From contig NZ_KQ236688.1 in the NCBI RefSeq assembly GCF_001183545.1, positions 1,207,149 through 1,271,148 on the forward strand: a stretch of 64,000 bases of DNA, read 5' to 3'. This document shows, piece by piece, positions 16,843 through 26,039 of the stretch (the first letter of the stretch is position 1; each line of letters begins with the position of its first letter). Origin of the DNA: Cellvibrio sp. pealriver (lineage in GTDB: Bacteria; Pseudomonadota; Gammaproteobacteria; Pseudomonadales; Cellvibrionaceae). The translations under genes and the position numbers were made by a program. The notes beneath the pieces were generated by a model, which made no database searches, was not told where the DNA came from, and was given only the letters and a program-made list of their open reading frames with translations.

Positions 16843-17481
16843 ATGTCATACGAATTCTTAAAAAACCAGTTCTCCACCACAAACAGTGGTCTTGTACCTA
16901 TTGTGATTGAGCAAACAGCTCGAGGTGAACGTTCCTTTGATATCTATTCTCGCCTGCTTAAAGAAAGAGTTATCTTTTTGGTCGGGCCAGTAGAAGACTA
17001 CATGGCAAATCTGGTTGTTGCGCAACTTTTATTTTTGGAAGCGGAAAACCCTGACAAAGATATACATTTATACATAAATTCCCCGGGCGGCTCAGTTACT
17101 GCTGGCATGTCAATCTACGACACTATGCAATTTATTAAGCCTGATGTAAGCACCATGTGTATTGGGCAAGCATGCAGTATGGGTGCGTTTCTGCTCAATG
17201 CCGGAGCAAAAGGAAAGCGTTTTTGTCTCCCTAACTCTAGAGTTATGATTCATCAACCGAGTGGTGGTGCTCAAGGACAAGCATCTGATATTCACATTCA
17301 GGCGCAAGAGATTTTAAAGATCAGGGCTCGCCTGAATGAATTAATGGCGTTTCATTCTGGACAGCCTATAGAGAAAATAGAAATCGATACTGAGCGCGAT
17401 AATTTCATGTCTGCGCAACAGGCAAAAGATTATGGATTAATTGATTCAGTTGTAGATAAGCGTATACAGTCGGCTAAATAG
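16843..17481 (+). CDS. clpP: ATP-dependent Clp protease, proteolytic subunit
   Basis: A 212-residue serine peptidase that forms the tetradecameric barrel fed by ClpX or ClpA. The catalytic triad is visible: Ser112 in [11 protein letters not shown], His137 in MIHQPSGG and Asp186 in DTERDNFMS. Their spacing (25 and 49 residues) equals that in E. coli ClpP (Ser97, His122, Asp171 of the mature form), so about 15 N-terminal residues are probably a propeptide removed by self-processing. It lies just upstream of its partner clpX in the standard order. Confidence 0.97.
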   Translation: MSYEFLKNQFSTTNSGLVPIVIEQTARGERSFDIYSRLLKERVIFLVGPVEDYMANLVVAQLLFLEAENPDKDIHLYINSPGGSVTAGMSIYDTMQFIKPDVSTMCIGQACSMGAFLLNAGAKGKRFCLPNSRVMIHQPSGGAQGQASDIHIQAQEILKIRARLNELMAFHSGQPIEKIEIDTERDNFMSAQQAKDYGLIDSVVDKRIQSAK

Positions 17482-17623
17482 CCTCTTTGATTGTCGGTAT
17501 TACGGTGGGCAAGTCGCTCTGCAAGCAAGTGTCTGAGCAATTAGACGACAAAAATCCATCATCACACTTGAAATTTAAATATTTAAACTGACAATTGTTA
17601 CATATAAAGATGGAGTGGGTTCA

Positions 17624-18922
17624 ATGACCGATCACACAGGTGACGCAGGCGATAAAAGCGGAAAGTTACTATATTGCTCTTTCTGTGGGAAAAGCCAACA
17701 TGAAGTCCGCAAGCTGATTGCGGGGCCGTCAGTTTTCATATGTGATGAATGCGTTGATCTATGCAATGATATTATTCGTGAGGAAATTCAAGAGAGCTCA
17801 TCAGAGGGGAGCTCTGAAAAGCTTCCAAAACCCCATGAAATATCTGCAATTCTCGACCAGTATGTCATTGGTCAAAAACGCGCAAAAAAAGTTTTGGCCG
17901 TTGCGGTTTACAATCACTACAAGCGGTTGCGTTTTGGAGAAAAAAGCGGTAAGGATAAAGAGCTTGTAGAATTAGGTAAAAGCAATATTTTGCTGGTGGG
18001 GCCAACGGGTAGTGGAAAAACTCTGCTCGCAGAGACTCTGGCTCGCTTGTTAGATGTCCCTTTCACTATCGCTGATGCCACAACGCTCACTGAAGCAGGC
18101 TATGTGGGTGAAGATGTTGAAAATATCATCCAGAAATTATTACAAAAATGTGATTACGATGTAGAGAAAGCACAGCAAGGTATTGTTTATATTGATGAGA
18201 TCGATAAGATTTCACGCAAATCAGACAATCCATCTATTACGCGGGATGTGTCTGGAGAGGGTGTTCAGCAGGCGCTGCTAAAATTGATTGAAGGGACTGT
18301 TGCATCTGTGCCTCCACAAGGTGGGCGCAAACATCCTCAACAAGAATTTTTGCAAGTTGATACTTCTAATATTCTATTCATCTGCGGCGGTGCATTTGCA
18401 GGATTAGATAAAGTTATTCGGGATCGCTCCGAGAAAGGTGGAATAGGGTTCGGGGCAGAAGTTAAAAGCAAAGATGATAAGCGTAACTTTGGGCAAACTT
18501 TGCAGGATTTGGAGCCAGAAGATTTAGTCAGATATGGTCTGATTCCAGAATTCGTAGGTCGACTCCCTGTAATTGCCACGCTAGACGAGCTCGATAAAGC
18601 TGCATTAATTCAGATTTTAACAGAGCCGCGCAATGCATTAACTAAACAATACGCACGTTTGTTTGAAATGGAAGGCGTACAGATTGATTTCCGTAGTGAT
18701 GCGCTGGATGCTGTTGCTGAGCGAGCGCTTGAGCGTAAAACAGGTGCTCGTGGTTTGAGGTCTATAATGGAATCGGTTCTACTTGATACTATGTACAAGA
18801 TCCCATCAGAAGAGCATGTTGTCAAAGTGGTGGTAGACGAGGCTGTTATAAAAGGCGAGTCTGAACCTCTTCTTGTATATGAAAATATTGATAAACAAGC
18901 TAAAACTGCTGCAGAAGATTAG
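17624..18922 (+). CDS. clpX: ATP-dependent Clp protease, unfoldase ClpX
   Basis: A 432-residue AAA+ unfoldase. The N-terminal Cys4 zinc-binding domain (CSFCGKSQ... [10 protein letters not shown]) recognises substrates and adaptors. Walker A is GPTGSGKT, Walker B is VYIDEIDKI, and pore-loop GYVGEDVE and sensor elements follow. The IGF loop that docks onto ClpP is present as GIGFGAEV. The start is ATG 17624 with GGAG eight bases upstream; a GTG at 17615 is in frame but less likely. It is separated from clpP by 142 bases and ends at a strong terminator. Confidence 0.97.
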   Translation: MTDHTGDAGDKSGKLLYCSFCGKSQHEVRKLIAGPSVFICDECVDLCNDIIREEIQESSSEGSSEKLPKPHEISAILDQYVIGQKRAKKVLAVAVYNHYKRLRFGEKSGKDKELVELGKSNILLVGPTGSGKTLLAETLARLLDVPFTIADATTLTEAGYVGEDVENIIQKLLQKCDYDVEKAQQGIVYIDEIDKISRKSDNPSITRDVSGEGVQQALLKLIEGTVASVPPQGGRKHPQQEFLQVDTSNILFICGGAFAGLDKVIRDRSEKGGIGFGAEVKSKDDKRNFGQTLQDLEPEDLVRYGLIPEFVGRLPVIATLDELDKAALIQILTEPRNALTKQYARLFEMEGVQIDFRSDALDAVAERALERKTGARGLRSIMESVLLDTMYKIPSEEHVVKVVVDEAVIKGESEPLLVYENIDKQAKTAAED

Positions 18923-18960
18923 ATTTTTATAGAGCTAAATTATCTGTGATTTTAAAACAA

Positions 18961-18990
18961 AAAGAGCGCATTTCGCGCTCTTTTTGTTTT
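18961..18990 (+). terminator. Rho-independent terminator after clpX
   Basis: AAAGAGCGC (18961-18969) and GCGCTCTTT (18975-18983) form a perfect 9-base-pair stem with a five-base loop, followed by TTGTTTTTT. Confidence 0.9.
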
Positions 18991-19003
18991 TTATCTCCTT
19001 AAG

Positions 19004-19032
19004 CTTGTAATTCGGTGTTTTAACCCCCACTC
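19004..19032 (+). promoter_or_regulatory. Sigma-32-like heat-shock promoter of lon
   Basis: CTTGTA at 19004-19009 and CCCCACTC starting at 19025 are separated by 15 bases. This resembles the heat-shock consensus (CTTGAA and CCCCATnT, 13-17 bases apart). It lies directly after the clpX terminator and about 50 bases before the lon ATG. lon is heat-shock controlled in many gammaproteobacteria. Confidence 0.5.
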
Positions 19033-19082
19033 TTATTCTATTGCAAGACAGTATCTTGTCTTTCCGTAATAGAGAGGAACCA

Positions 19083-21503
19083 ATGGTCGCTGAAACTCTT
19101 CGAAATCTCCATATCACTGAAATTCCACTACTCCCACTGCGGGATGTAGTTGTATATCCTCATATGGTTACCCCGTTATTTGTCGGTAGAGGCAAGTCAA
19201 TTGAAGCCTTGGAAAGGGCAATGGCAAGTGACAAGCAGGTACTGTTGGTGGCGCAGAAAAATCCACAACAAGATGAACCTCTGGCGCAAGACCTCTATAA
19301 AATCGGAACAATTGCTACCATTCTCCAACTCCTAAAATTGCCAGATGGAACTGTCAAGGTTCTCATTGAAGGGCGGGAGAGGGCTCATATTGAATCAATC
19401 GAAGAGGCTGATTCTTTTTTTAGGGCTACTGTGGATGTAATAGTGAGTCCCCAAATTGCCAATGAAGAAGCTCGTGCTTTAGTTGCATCTGCCATAGGTC
19501 AATTCGAGCAGTACGTAAATCTTAGTAAAAAAGTCCCAGTGGAAGTTATCACTTCATTGTCTGGAATTGATGAACCCGGTCGATTGGCTGATACGATAGC
19601 TGCGCACATGTCATTGGATCTTCCCAAAAAGCAGTCCATTCTTGAAATGGCCGATATCCATGCTCGAATTGAACACCTCCTTGATTTGATGGATGCAGAA
19701 GTTGATCTATTCCATGTCGAGAAAAAAATTCGTGGTCGTGTTAAAAAGCAGATGGAGAAAAGTCAGCGCGAGTATTATCTAAACGAACAAATTAAGGCTA
19801 TTCAAAAAGAACTTGGAGAGCTTGGAGAAGAAGTTAGCGAAGCGGATGAGCTTGAGAAAAAAATCGTTGCAGCAGCTATGCCTAAAGAGGCTGAAGAGAA
19901 GGCTCGTACTGAACTTAATAAATTAAAAATGATGTCCCCAATGTCGGCAGAAGCTTCTGTACTCCGTGCTTATATTGATTGGATGATAAGGGTGCCTTGG
20001 AGCAAGAGAAGTAAGGTGCGCCACGATCTTAATCGCGCGGAGGAGGTGCTTAATAAGGATCATTTCGGTCTCGACGAGGTAAAAGAGCGCATACTTGAAT
20101 ACTTGGCGGTTCAACAGCGAGTAAAGAAAGTAAAAGGCCCCATCTTATGTCTTGTTGGACCTCCCGGTGTTGGTAAAACATCCTTGGGGGAATCAATTGC
20201 GCGCGCAACAAACCGTGAGTTTGTTCGTATGGCCTTAGGCGGAGTGAGGGATGAGGCTGAAATTCGCGGGCATCGGAGAACTTATATTGGGTCATTACCT
20301 GGAAAACTAATCCAGAAAATGGCTAAAGTAGGTGTGCGTAATCCACTTTTCTTGCTGGATGAAATTGACAAGATGGGAATGGATAATCGTGGTGACCCTG
20401 CTTCTGCTTTATTGGAAGTTTTGGACCCGGAACAGAATAGCCATTTCAGTGATCATTATCTTGAGGTTGATTACGACTTGTCTGACGTTATGTTCGTATG
20501 CACGTCTAATTCTATGAATATACCGGGACCTCTGCTGGATCGTATGGAAATTATTCGCATCCCAGGGTATACGGAAGATGAAAAGCTCAATATTGCCCAG
20601 CGTTATTTGCTGCCAAAACAAATCAAGGCAAATGGCTTAAAAGAAAGTGAAATCAATATTAGCGAAGATGCTATTCGTGACATTATCCGTTATTACACGC
20701 GCGAAGCTGGTGTTCGTGGACTTGAGCGGGAAATTGCGAAAATTTGCCGTAAAGTGGTTACTCGTCACGTGAAAGGGCATAGAGAGAATGTTGATCAGGT
20801 TAAAGCTGCATCTCTTGAAGGATTGTTAGGCGTTCATAAATTTGACTTTGGTAAGGCCGAAAGTAAAGATCAAATAGGTCAGGTAACAGGTTTAGCTTGG
20901 ACTCAGGTGGGTGGCGAATTACTTACAATTGAAGCAACCTCCGTTACAGGTAAAGGAAGAGTTATTAAAACTGGTTCTTTGGGGGATGTTATGCAGGAGT
21001 CCATTCAGGCTGCTTTGACTGTGGTTCGGTCTCGCAGCCAAGCTTTGGGGATAGCTCCAGATCATCATGAAAAGGTGGATATACATATCCACGTACCCGA
21101 AGGTGCAACCCCCAAAGATGGTCCAAGTGCAGGGATCGCCATGTGCACTGCACTGGTGTCCATACAGACCAATATTCCTGTTAGGGCAGATGTTGCCATG
21201 ACAGGAGAAATAACCCTTCGAGGAGAGGTTTTGCGAATTGGTGGGCTCAAAGAAAAGCTTTTAGCTGCACATAGAGGCGGAATAAAGACGGTAATTATTC
21301 CTGCTGATAATGAGCGTGACCTCAAAGAAATCCCTGATAATATAAAAGAAGATTTACATATAAAACCGGTAAAATGGATTGACGAGGTTTTGGCAATTGC
21401 CCTGCAATCCAGCCCTAAACCTCTTAGTGATGAAGAATATCGTGCATTGGAAAAGGCAGCCCAGAAAACTACAGATAATGACAATAGGTTGAGCACCCAC
21501 TAA
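19083..21503 (+). CDS. lon: ATP-dependent protease Lon
   Basis: An 806-residue homohexameric AAA+ protease that degrades damaged and selected regulatory proteins. The N-terminal LON substrate domain (about 10-205) starts with LPLLPLRDVVVYPHM. The AAA+ module has Walker A GPPGVGKTS and Walker B LFLLDEIDKMG. The C-terminal peptidase domain has the catalytic Ser in PKDGPSAGIAM and a conserved Lys further on in GGLKEKLLAAHRGG. The start is ATG 19083 with GAGAGGA upstream; the open frame back to 19041 overlaps the promoter region. It is separately transcribed from clpX, as the terminator and promoter between them show. Confidence 0.97.
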   Translation: MVAETLRNLHITEIPLLPLRDVVVYPHMVTPLFVGRGKSIEALERAMASDKQVLLVAQKNPQQDEPLAQDLYKIGTIATILQLLKLPDGTVKVLIEGRERAHIESIEEADSFFRATVDVIVSPQIANEEARALVASAIGQFEQYVNLSKKVPVEVITSLSGIDEPGRLADTIAAHMSLDLPKKQSILEMADIHARIEHLLDLMDAEVDLFHVEKKIRGRVKKQMEKSQREYYLNEQIKAIQKELGELGEEVSEADELEKKIVAAAMPKEAEEKARTELNKLKMMSPMSAEASVLRAYIDWMIRVPWSKRSKVRHDLNRAEEVLNKDHFGLDEVKERILEYLAVQQRVKKVKGPILCLVGPPGVGKTSLGESIARATNREFVRMALGGVRDEAEIRGHRRTYIGSLPGKLIQKMAKVGVRNPLFLLDEIDKMGMDNRGDPASALLEVLDPEQNSHFSDHYLEVDYDLSDVMFVCTSNSMNIPGPLLDRMEIIRIPGYTEDEKLNIAQRYLLPKQIKANGLKESEINISEDAIRDIIRYYTREAGVRGLEREIAKICRKVVTRHVKGHRENVDQVKAASLEGLLGVHKFDFGKAESKDQIGQVTGLAWTQVGGELLTIEATSVTGKGRVIKTGSLGDVMQESIQAALTVVRSRSQALGIAPDHHEKVDIHIHVPEGATPKDGPSAGIAMCTALVSIQTNIPVRADVAMTGEITLRGEVLRIGGLKEKLLAAHRGGIKTVIIPADNERDLKEIPDNIKEDLHIKPVKWIDEVLAIALQSSPKPLSDEEYRALEKAAQKTTDNDNRLSTH

Positions 21504-21592
21504 GAGGAAAGGCTAGCTGATTCGAAATTGCACATTAACTGTTTGTTTTGTGATCCGCCCCGTGGGGTTTTGTGTAAAGCTTTAAGCTTTCC

Positions 21593-21621
21593 TTGACCCT
21601 CTTCCACTCTGTTGGTATAAA
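21593..21621 (+). promoter_or_regulatory. Sigma-70 promoter of hupB
   Basis: TTGACC (21593-21598), a 17-base spacer and TATAAA (21616-21621) give a near-consensus promoter about 90 bases before the hupB start, in keeping with the high expression of HU genes. Confidence 0.65.
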
Positions 21622-21713
21622 TCGCAATTCATTTGATGCACGGGTAATCTAGATTAATAACGAAGTTGATCTGTACTGTGTTTTTAGAAACAAATAATCA
21701 AAAGGGGTTAAGT

Positions 21714-21986
21714 GTGAACAAAACTGAGCTGATTGAAGCGATTGCCGCATCTGCGGATATTCCTAAAGCTGCTGCGGGACGAGCCTTGGATGCGGTAGTT
21801 GAAAGTATCACTGGAGCCCTGAAAAGCGGAGATTCTGTTGTTTTAGTAGGGTTTGGTACATTTGCAGTTAAAGAGCGCGCCGCTCGTACTGGTCGCAACC
21901 CTCAAACTGGTGCGGAAATTAAAATTGCTGCCGCTAAAGTTCCAGGCTTCAAGCCCGGCAAAGCGTTGAAAGATGCAGTAAATTAA
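21714..21986 (+). CDS. hupB: Nucleoid protein HU-beta
   Basis: A 90-residue histone-like protein that bends and wraps DNA as a dimer. It begins [16 protein letters not shown] and carries the HU/IHF signature [18 protein letters not shown], with the DNA-intercalating Pro in the arm (RNPQTG). The start codon is GTG at 21714, with AAGGGG upstream; HU homologues begin exactly here, and the longer frame from 21666 is not homologous. It lies between lon and ppiD as in E. coli and pseudomonads. Confidence 0.96.
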   Translation: MNKTELIEAIAASADIPKAAAGRALDAVVESITGALKSGDSVVLVGFGTFAVKERAARTGRNPQTGAEIKIAAAKVPGFKPGKALKDAVN

Positions 21987-22027
21987 TAAGTGCTTTCAGA
22001 TATTTTTCTGACACTTTTAAGTATACG

Positions 22028-22059
22028 AAGCGCATCATATCAAGGTGCGCTTTTTTTTT
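22028..22059 (+). terminator. Rho-independent terminator after hupB
   Basis: AAGCGCA (22028-22034) pairs with TGCGCTT (22046-22052), and the hairpin runs into nine consecutive T (22051-22059). Confidence 0.85.
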
Positions 22060-22190
22060 AAGCTGTTCTCTTTTATGTTTGCATCTCTGTGCATCAAATT
22101 AATTAAAGAGTTTGCTTATTTAAAATCAAATAATTAGTTTTTCGTTGCTTATGCCATCTGTAGGGCATATTTATCCGCTAGGAGTTCAAA

Positions 22191-24062
22191 ATGTTACAAC
22201 ACCTCAGAGATAATTCCCGAGGCGTGATCTCGTTTATTTTGATTGGCTTTTTGGTAATCATTTTTGCCCTTACTGGTGTTGAGGCGTTATTTAATTGGGA
22301 TACCTCTGCCAATCAGGCAGCTAAGGTTAATGGAGAGGTTGTTACAGAGATGGATGTTGCTCGCGCAATCAGCATGCAAAAGCAACAAATGCTCAATACT
22401 TATGGCGACCAAATTCCATCTGAATTCCTCAGTGATGAATATTTACGTAAACCAGTAATAGAAAATTTGATTCAGCGTATGGTGCTGTCACAAGCTGCTG
22501 AAAGTGCGGGAATGAAAATAGGCACCTCATATTTAAGTGAACAGATTGCAAGTGCTCCGCAGTTTAAAAATGAAGCCGGCTTATTTGATAACACTCGTTA
22601 TCAGCAAGTTTTACGTAATTTAGGGTACACACATAGTACATACTCCAAAATTTTATCTGACGAGTTGGTTATTAATCAGTTGCAGGCTGGAGTAGAAGCA
22701 ACTGCTTTTGTTACATCAGAACAACTTAGTGATATATATTCTCTAAGTTTTCAAACTCGCGATTTATCTTACTTCCTGCTTCCAGCAGCAAAAGAGCGTG
22801 AGTCAGCAATTGTAGAGCAACCAGAAATTCAAGCATATTACGAGAAGAATCAACAAGCATTTACAAGTGAGGATCAAGTAGCTGTTGACTATATCAATCT
22901 CAATGTGTCTGATTTGATGAAGAATGTTGTAGTTACAGATGAACAGCTACGTAAACAATACGAACAAAATTTATCAAGCTTTGTTGCCGCAACTGAGCGA
23001 CAAGCTGCACATATCCTTGTTGAAGGTGAAAACCCCGAAAAAGTAAAAACTATCAATGAAAAACTTGCCGCTGGGGAAGATTTTGCAGTTGTTGCAAAAG
23101 AACTTTCAGATGACTTGGGTAGTAAAGAGCAGGGGGGGGATTTGGGATTTACAAAAGGTGATGCATTTCCCGAAGAATTTGAAGCTGCCTTGGCGAAACT
23201 CAAGGTGGGTGAGATATCTGCAGCAGTGAAAACTGACGCAGGAACTCACTTTATTAAACTATTGGCTGAAAAAGGCTCTGAGCCTCCGAGCTATGATGAA
23301 CAAAAAGCTAATCTAGAGGAGCAACTAAAACGATCCGAAGCAGAAAATATTTTCGTTTCTCAATTGGAGAAGCTTCGTGATTTATCGTATAACGCCGAAA
23401 ACTTGAGTGAAGTGGCTCAAGAGTTGGGACTTAAAGTTGAGAACTCTGGATTATTTGAACGAAGTAAAGGACAGGGGTTATTTTCAAATACTGATATTAC
23501 TGAAGCTGCATTTTCAGACGAGGTACTGCAAGAGGGTAATAGTAGCGATGTTATTGAGCTTGACTCTAGCAATGTAATTGTATTGAAGAAAACTGATTAC
23601 AAACCTAGTCAGGTAAGACCATTATCTGAAGTTGAGGGTCAGATAGTTAATTTGTTGAAAGAGCAAAAAGCAAAAGTTGCTCTAGAGAAGCAAGCAGTTG
23701 AGTTGATAGGATTGTTGAAGTCTGGAATGAGCTCATTAGATGTAAGCAAAAAAGCTGGCGTTGAACTAAAGCAAGTTAAATCCGCTTCGCGAAATGCATC
23801 AGGGGAGAATCCTGAAATAGTAAGTCATGCTTTTTCCATGGCAAAGCCTGCGAATAATAATGCTTCTTTTGACACATTAACTACTGTCGCTGGAGATATG
23901 GCTGTTGTTGTTCTAGAGGCGGTGACTCCAGGAACACAGGAAAAAGTAACCCCCGAACAAAAGAGCGCAATAGCCTCTCAGCTCGTTAGCATTTATGGGA
24001 AAAATGACTTTTCCAGCTATCAAAAGTTGCTTAAAGATTCAGCTGACATCTCTCAGAAATAA
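22191..24062 (+). CDS. ppiD: Periplasmic folding chaperone PpiD
   Basis: A 623-residue inner-membrane protein with a large periplasmic part. The N-terminal anchor (about 12-34, ISFILIGFLVIIFALTGV) is followed by a SurA-like chaperone segment (about 35-215) and a parvulin domain (about 265-365) with AAHILVEG, GGDLGFTKGDAFPEEFE and VKTDAGTHFIKLL. PpiD binds the SecYEG translocon and assists newly exported proteins; its parvulin domain often has little isomerase activity. The length equals E. coli PpiD (623). Confidence 0.95.
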   Translation: MLQHLRDNSRGVISFILIGFLVIIFALTGVEALFNWDTSANQAAKVNGEVVTEMDVARAISMQKQQMLNTYGDQIPSEFLSDEYLRKPVIENLIQRMVLSQAAESAGMKIGTSYLSEQIASAPQFKNEAGLFDNTRYQQVLRNLGYTHSTYSKILSDELVINQLQAGVEATAFVTSEQLSDIYSLSFQTRDLSYFLLPAAKERESAIVEQPEIQAYYEKNQQAFTSEDQVAVDYINLNVSDLMKNVVVTDEQLRKQYEQNLSSFVAATERQAAHILVEGENPEKVKTINEKLAAGEDFAVVAKELSDDLGSKEQGGDLGFTKGDAFPEEFEAALAKLKVGEISAAVKTDAGTHFIKLLAEKGSEPPSYDEQKANLEEQLKRSEAENIFVSQLEKLRDLSYNAENLSEVAQELGLKVENSGLFERSKGQGLFSNTDITEAAFSDEVLQEGNSSDVIELDSSNVIVLKKTDYKPSQVRPLSEVEGQIVNLLKEQKAKVALEKQAVELIGLLKSGMSSLDVSKKAGVELKQVKSASRNASGENPEIVSHAFSMAKPANNNASFDTLTTVAGDMAVVVLEAVTPGTQEKVTPEQKSAIASQLVSIYGKNDFSSYQKLLKDSADISQK

Positions 24063-24080
24063 ATAATTCTCAAAACAAGA

Positions 24081-24112
24081 AAAGGCTCCAATGGAGCCTT
24101 TTTTGTTTTTGT
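24081..24112 (+). terminator. Rho-independent terminator after ppiD
   Basis: AAAGGCTCC (24081-24089) and GGAGCCTTT (24093-24101) form a perfect 9-base-pair stem with a three-base loop followed by TTTTGTTTTTG. Confidence 0.9.
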
Positions 24113-24167
24113 CTCTCAAATTTTTAGTGAAAGTATTTTGAGGGAACCATTTACCATAAACAAATAA

Positions 24168-25133
24168 TTAAGGGGCAATAGTGTACCTATTTCGCCCACC
24201 TTCTTTTGACTTGTATAGTGCTTGGTCTGCTTTTTCAATCCAATTGCGATGATCGTGCAAGTCTTCCGTTAATTCGGCGACGCCCAAGCTGATCGTGAAT
24301 TTTATTTCGTGCCCTTCAGCGAAAATAGTTAATTTTTCAATTGCAATACGTAGCCGCTCGGCAAAAACACAAGCTCCATCACCATTAGTATTTGTGAGCA
24401 CAATACCAAATTCTTCACCGCCGTAACGGCCCGCTATATCTAAATCACGAACTTGCTCTTTAATGATGCGGCTTACACCTCGAATGGCTTCATCTCCGAC
24501 AGTATGGCCGTATTTGTCATTAATTTTTTTAAAATGATCAATATCTAACATGATTAAACTAGACGGCTGTTCATAGCGATCATAACGCTTGAACTCTTGA
24601 ATTAGCCTAAGCTCCCAATAACCACGATTGTATAAACCAGTTAAATGATCTGTCCGACTTAAATTTTGTAATTGTTTATTGGCTTGTTGCTGTGCAATCT
24701 TATTAACCGCAGTGTCTGTGACATCATAAATAATCAAACAGATATGACCAACTTCTCCTTTCGTGTCGAGAAGGGGAATGATTGTACTATTTTGATACAT
24801 GTATTCTGCTGTACCAGTAATAGGGCGGTAATGAGGGAAGCGAAATAAGTAGGGGCGTTGCTCCCATGTTGTAAAGGCTGTGTTTTGGAGAACAAACACA
24901 GCTTTTGATTTATGCCTAAACCACTGCTCGGATAATTCGGGGAAAACCGAGAAAAGGCTTTTATTGAGAACTTCTTCAGGAGCCTTTCCGCTATGGTTTT
25001 GCATAAAGCTGTTCCAGACCTCAATTTTGTAGTCAGGACTCATTACAACTAAACCGACATCAATATTTTGCAAAATGTCCATTTGCCAGTGAACATCTTT
25101 AAATAGTTTGCTGAGCTCTTCGCTAATTGCCAT
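24168..25133 (-). CDS. PAS-GGDEF diguanylate cyclase
   Basis: A 321-residue soluble protein with an N-terminal PAS-type sensor domain (about 15-140) and a C-terminal GGDEF domain (about 155-320). The active-site loop reads GRYGGEEFGIV, an intact GGEEF signature. An RDLD motif five residues upstream matches the inhibitory RxxD I-site, so product feedback by c-di-GMP is likely. The metal-binding Asp lies in IMLDIDHFKKIND. It should make c-di-GMP from two GTP. It follows the CheC-type gene by eight bases on the same strand, so the two are almost certainly one transcription unit. Confidence 0.92.
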   Translation of the reverse strand: MAISEELSKLFKDVHWQMDILQNIDVGLVVMSPDYKIEVWNSFMQNHSGKAPEEVLNKSLFSVFPELSEQWFRHKSKAVFVLQNTAFTTWEQRPYLFRFPHYRPITGTAEYMYQNSTIIPLLDTKGEVGHICLIIYDVTDTAVNKIAQQQANKQLQNLSRTDHLTGLYNRGYWELRLIQEFKRYDRYEQPSSLIMLDIDHFKKINDKYGHTVGDEAIRGVSRIIKEQVRDLDIAGRYGGEEFGIVLTNTNGDGACVFAERLRIAIEKLTIFAEGHEIKFTISLGVAELTEDLHDHRNWIEKADQALYKSKEGGRNRYTIAP

Positions 25134-25141
25134 TATTCAAC

Positions 25142-25759
25142 CTAATCGAGTAGGTAATTCAACTTTTCAGTTAATCCAAAAATAGAGTGTTCCGCAATAA
25201 CTAATAAAAGGTCGCAGTTAATTTTATGATTTTCAATGGAGTAGTTAATTTCTACCACCAAGGCCTGCTTCCATTTCATGTTATTGTTTTGTAATAGATC
25301 AGTGATATTGCAGTGTTGGCCTAGAAGCATTGGGGGGCCAAAACTAAAATGGGTATCGAGCTGCTCTGCTAGTCCTCTTAAGCATGCACCATTCAGAACA
25401 TTTGCAGTGTCCATTAATAATTCATACTGTGCTTGCTCGTCGGGTGCGCGGTCATATTTAAGAAGCTTGGCAAGATCCTCAAAGTCGGTCTCATGGAATA
25501 TAAGCATCGCCTCACCAGCAATACCTCCTCCAATAAACCCTTGGCATACGCCATGGACTATGTCGTTTTTACTTTCACGATTCAAGGACTGCAATGCCAT
25601 TGCGATATCAGTGGGATTCAATACGCTTACATGAGGTATGGATAGTACTACAAAGACATCTAGCAATCTCGCCAGGTGTGACCCTGCCTGCCCCATAGCG
25701 ACATTGGTTATTTCCTGAAGGCAATCGCGTTGGTCTTCGGTGAGCAAGTAATCTCGCAT
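25142..25759 (-). CDS. CheC/CheX-type response-regulator phosphatase
   Basis: A 205-residue protein with the CheC-family phosphatase signature D-x3-E-x2-N-x22-P: Asp12, Glu16, Asn19 and Pro42 fit exactly. A second half-site near residue 117 (ELLMDTANVLNG) has Asp117 where the catalytic Glu is expected, with Asn120 and a Pro 23 residues on, so it may be weak or inactive. CheC proteins dephosphorylate receiver domains such as CheY-P. Here it is the first gene of a two-gene unit with a diguanylate cyclase, away from other chemotaxis genes, so its target may be a receiver protein elsewhere that is tied to c-di-GMP control. I do not see a receiver domain in either protein. Confidence 0.85.
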   Translation of the reverse strand: MRDYLLTEDQRDCLQEITNVAMGQAGSHLARLLDVFVVLSIPHVSVLNPTDIAMALQSLNRESKNDIVHGVCQGFIGGGIAGEAMLIFHETDFEDLAKLLKYDRAPDEQAQYELLMDTANVLNGACLRGLAEQLDTHFSFGPPMLLGQHCNITDLLQNNNMKWKQALVVEINYSIENHKINCDLLLVIAEHSIFGLTEKLNYLLD

Positions 25760-25835
25760 AATTCAGATCTTGTTATAAAGATTCCACAGAAATATTTAAT
25801 TGAAGCTTAGCAGCAATCTGTAGTTTTGTCGGGAA

Positions 25836-25849
25836 ACATCACGTGATGT
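25836..25849. promoter_or_regulatory. 14-base perfect palindrome, candidate operator
   Basis: ACATCACGTGATGT is a perfect palindrome about 75 bases upstream of the leftward cheC-type gene and about 190 bases upstream of the rightward peptide-transporter operon. It could be a dimeric regulator site serving either side. Confidence 0.45.
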
Positions 25850-26039
25850 GAAACAGTTATAGTCAAAAGTCTTTAGCGAGATTGTATGAACATTGGTCTT
25901 TTAGATGTAAGTTGTTGTAAATAAAGACTTTTATGTGGCTATATTTGAAAATTAAAGTGTACTACCATGGGGCTATGCTGTGGGATATCCCATGTGTGAG
26001 CCTACGAATAAGGCTATGTCGGGCGGAGTGGCGAGCGGA

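Noticed and set aside
21551..21573. Terminator after lon at the CCCCGTGGGG sequence
   Set aside because: The stem would be three or four pairs with a very small loop and a short TTTT tract; too weak to call.
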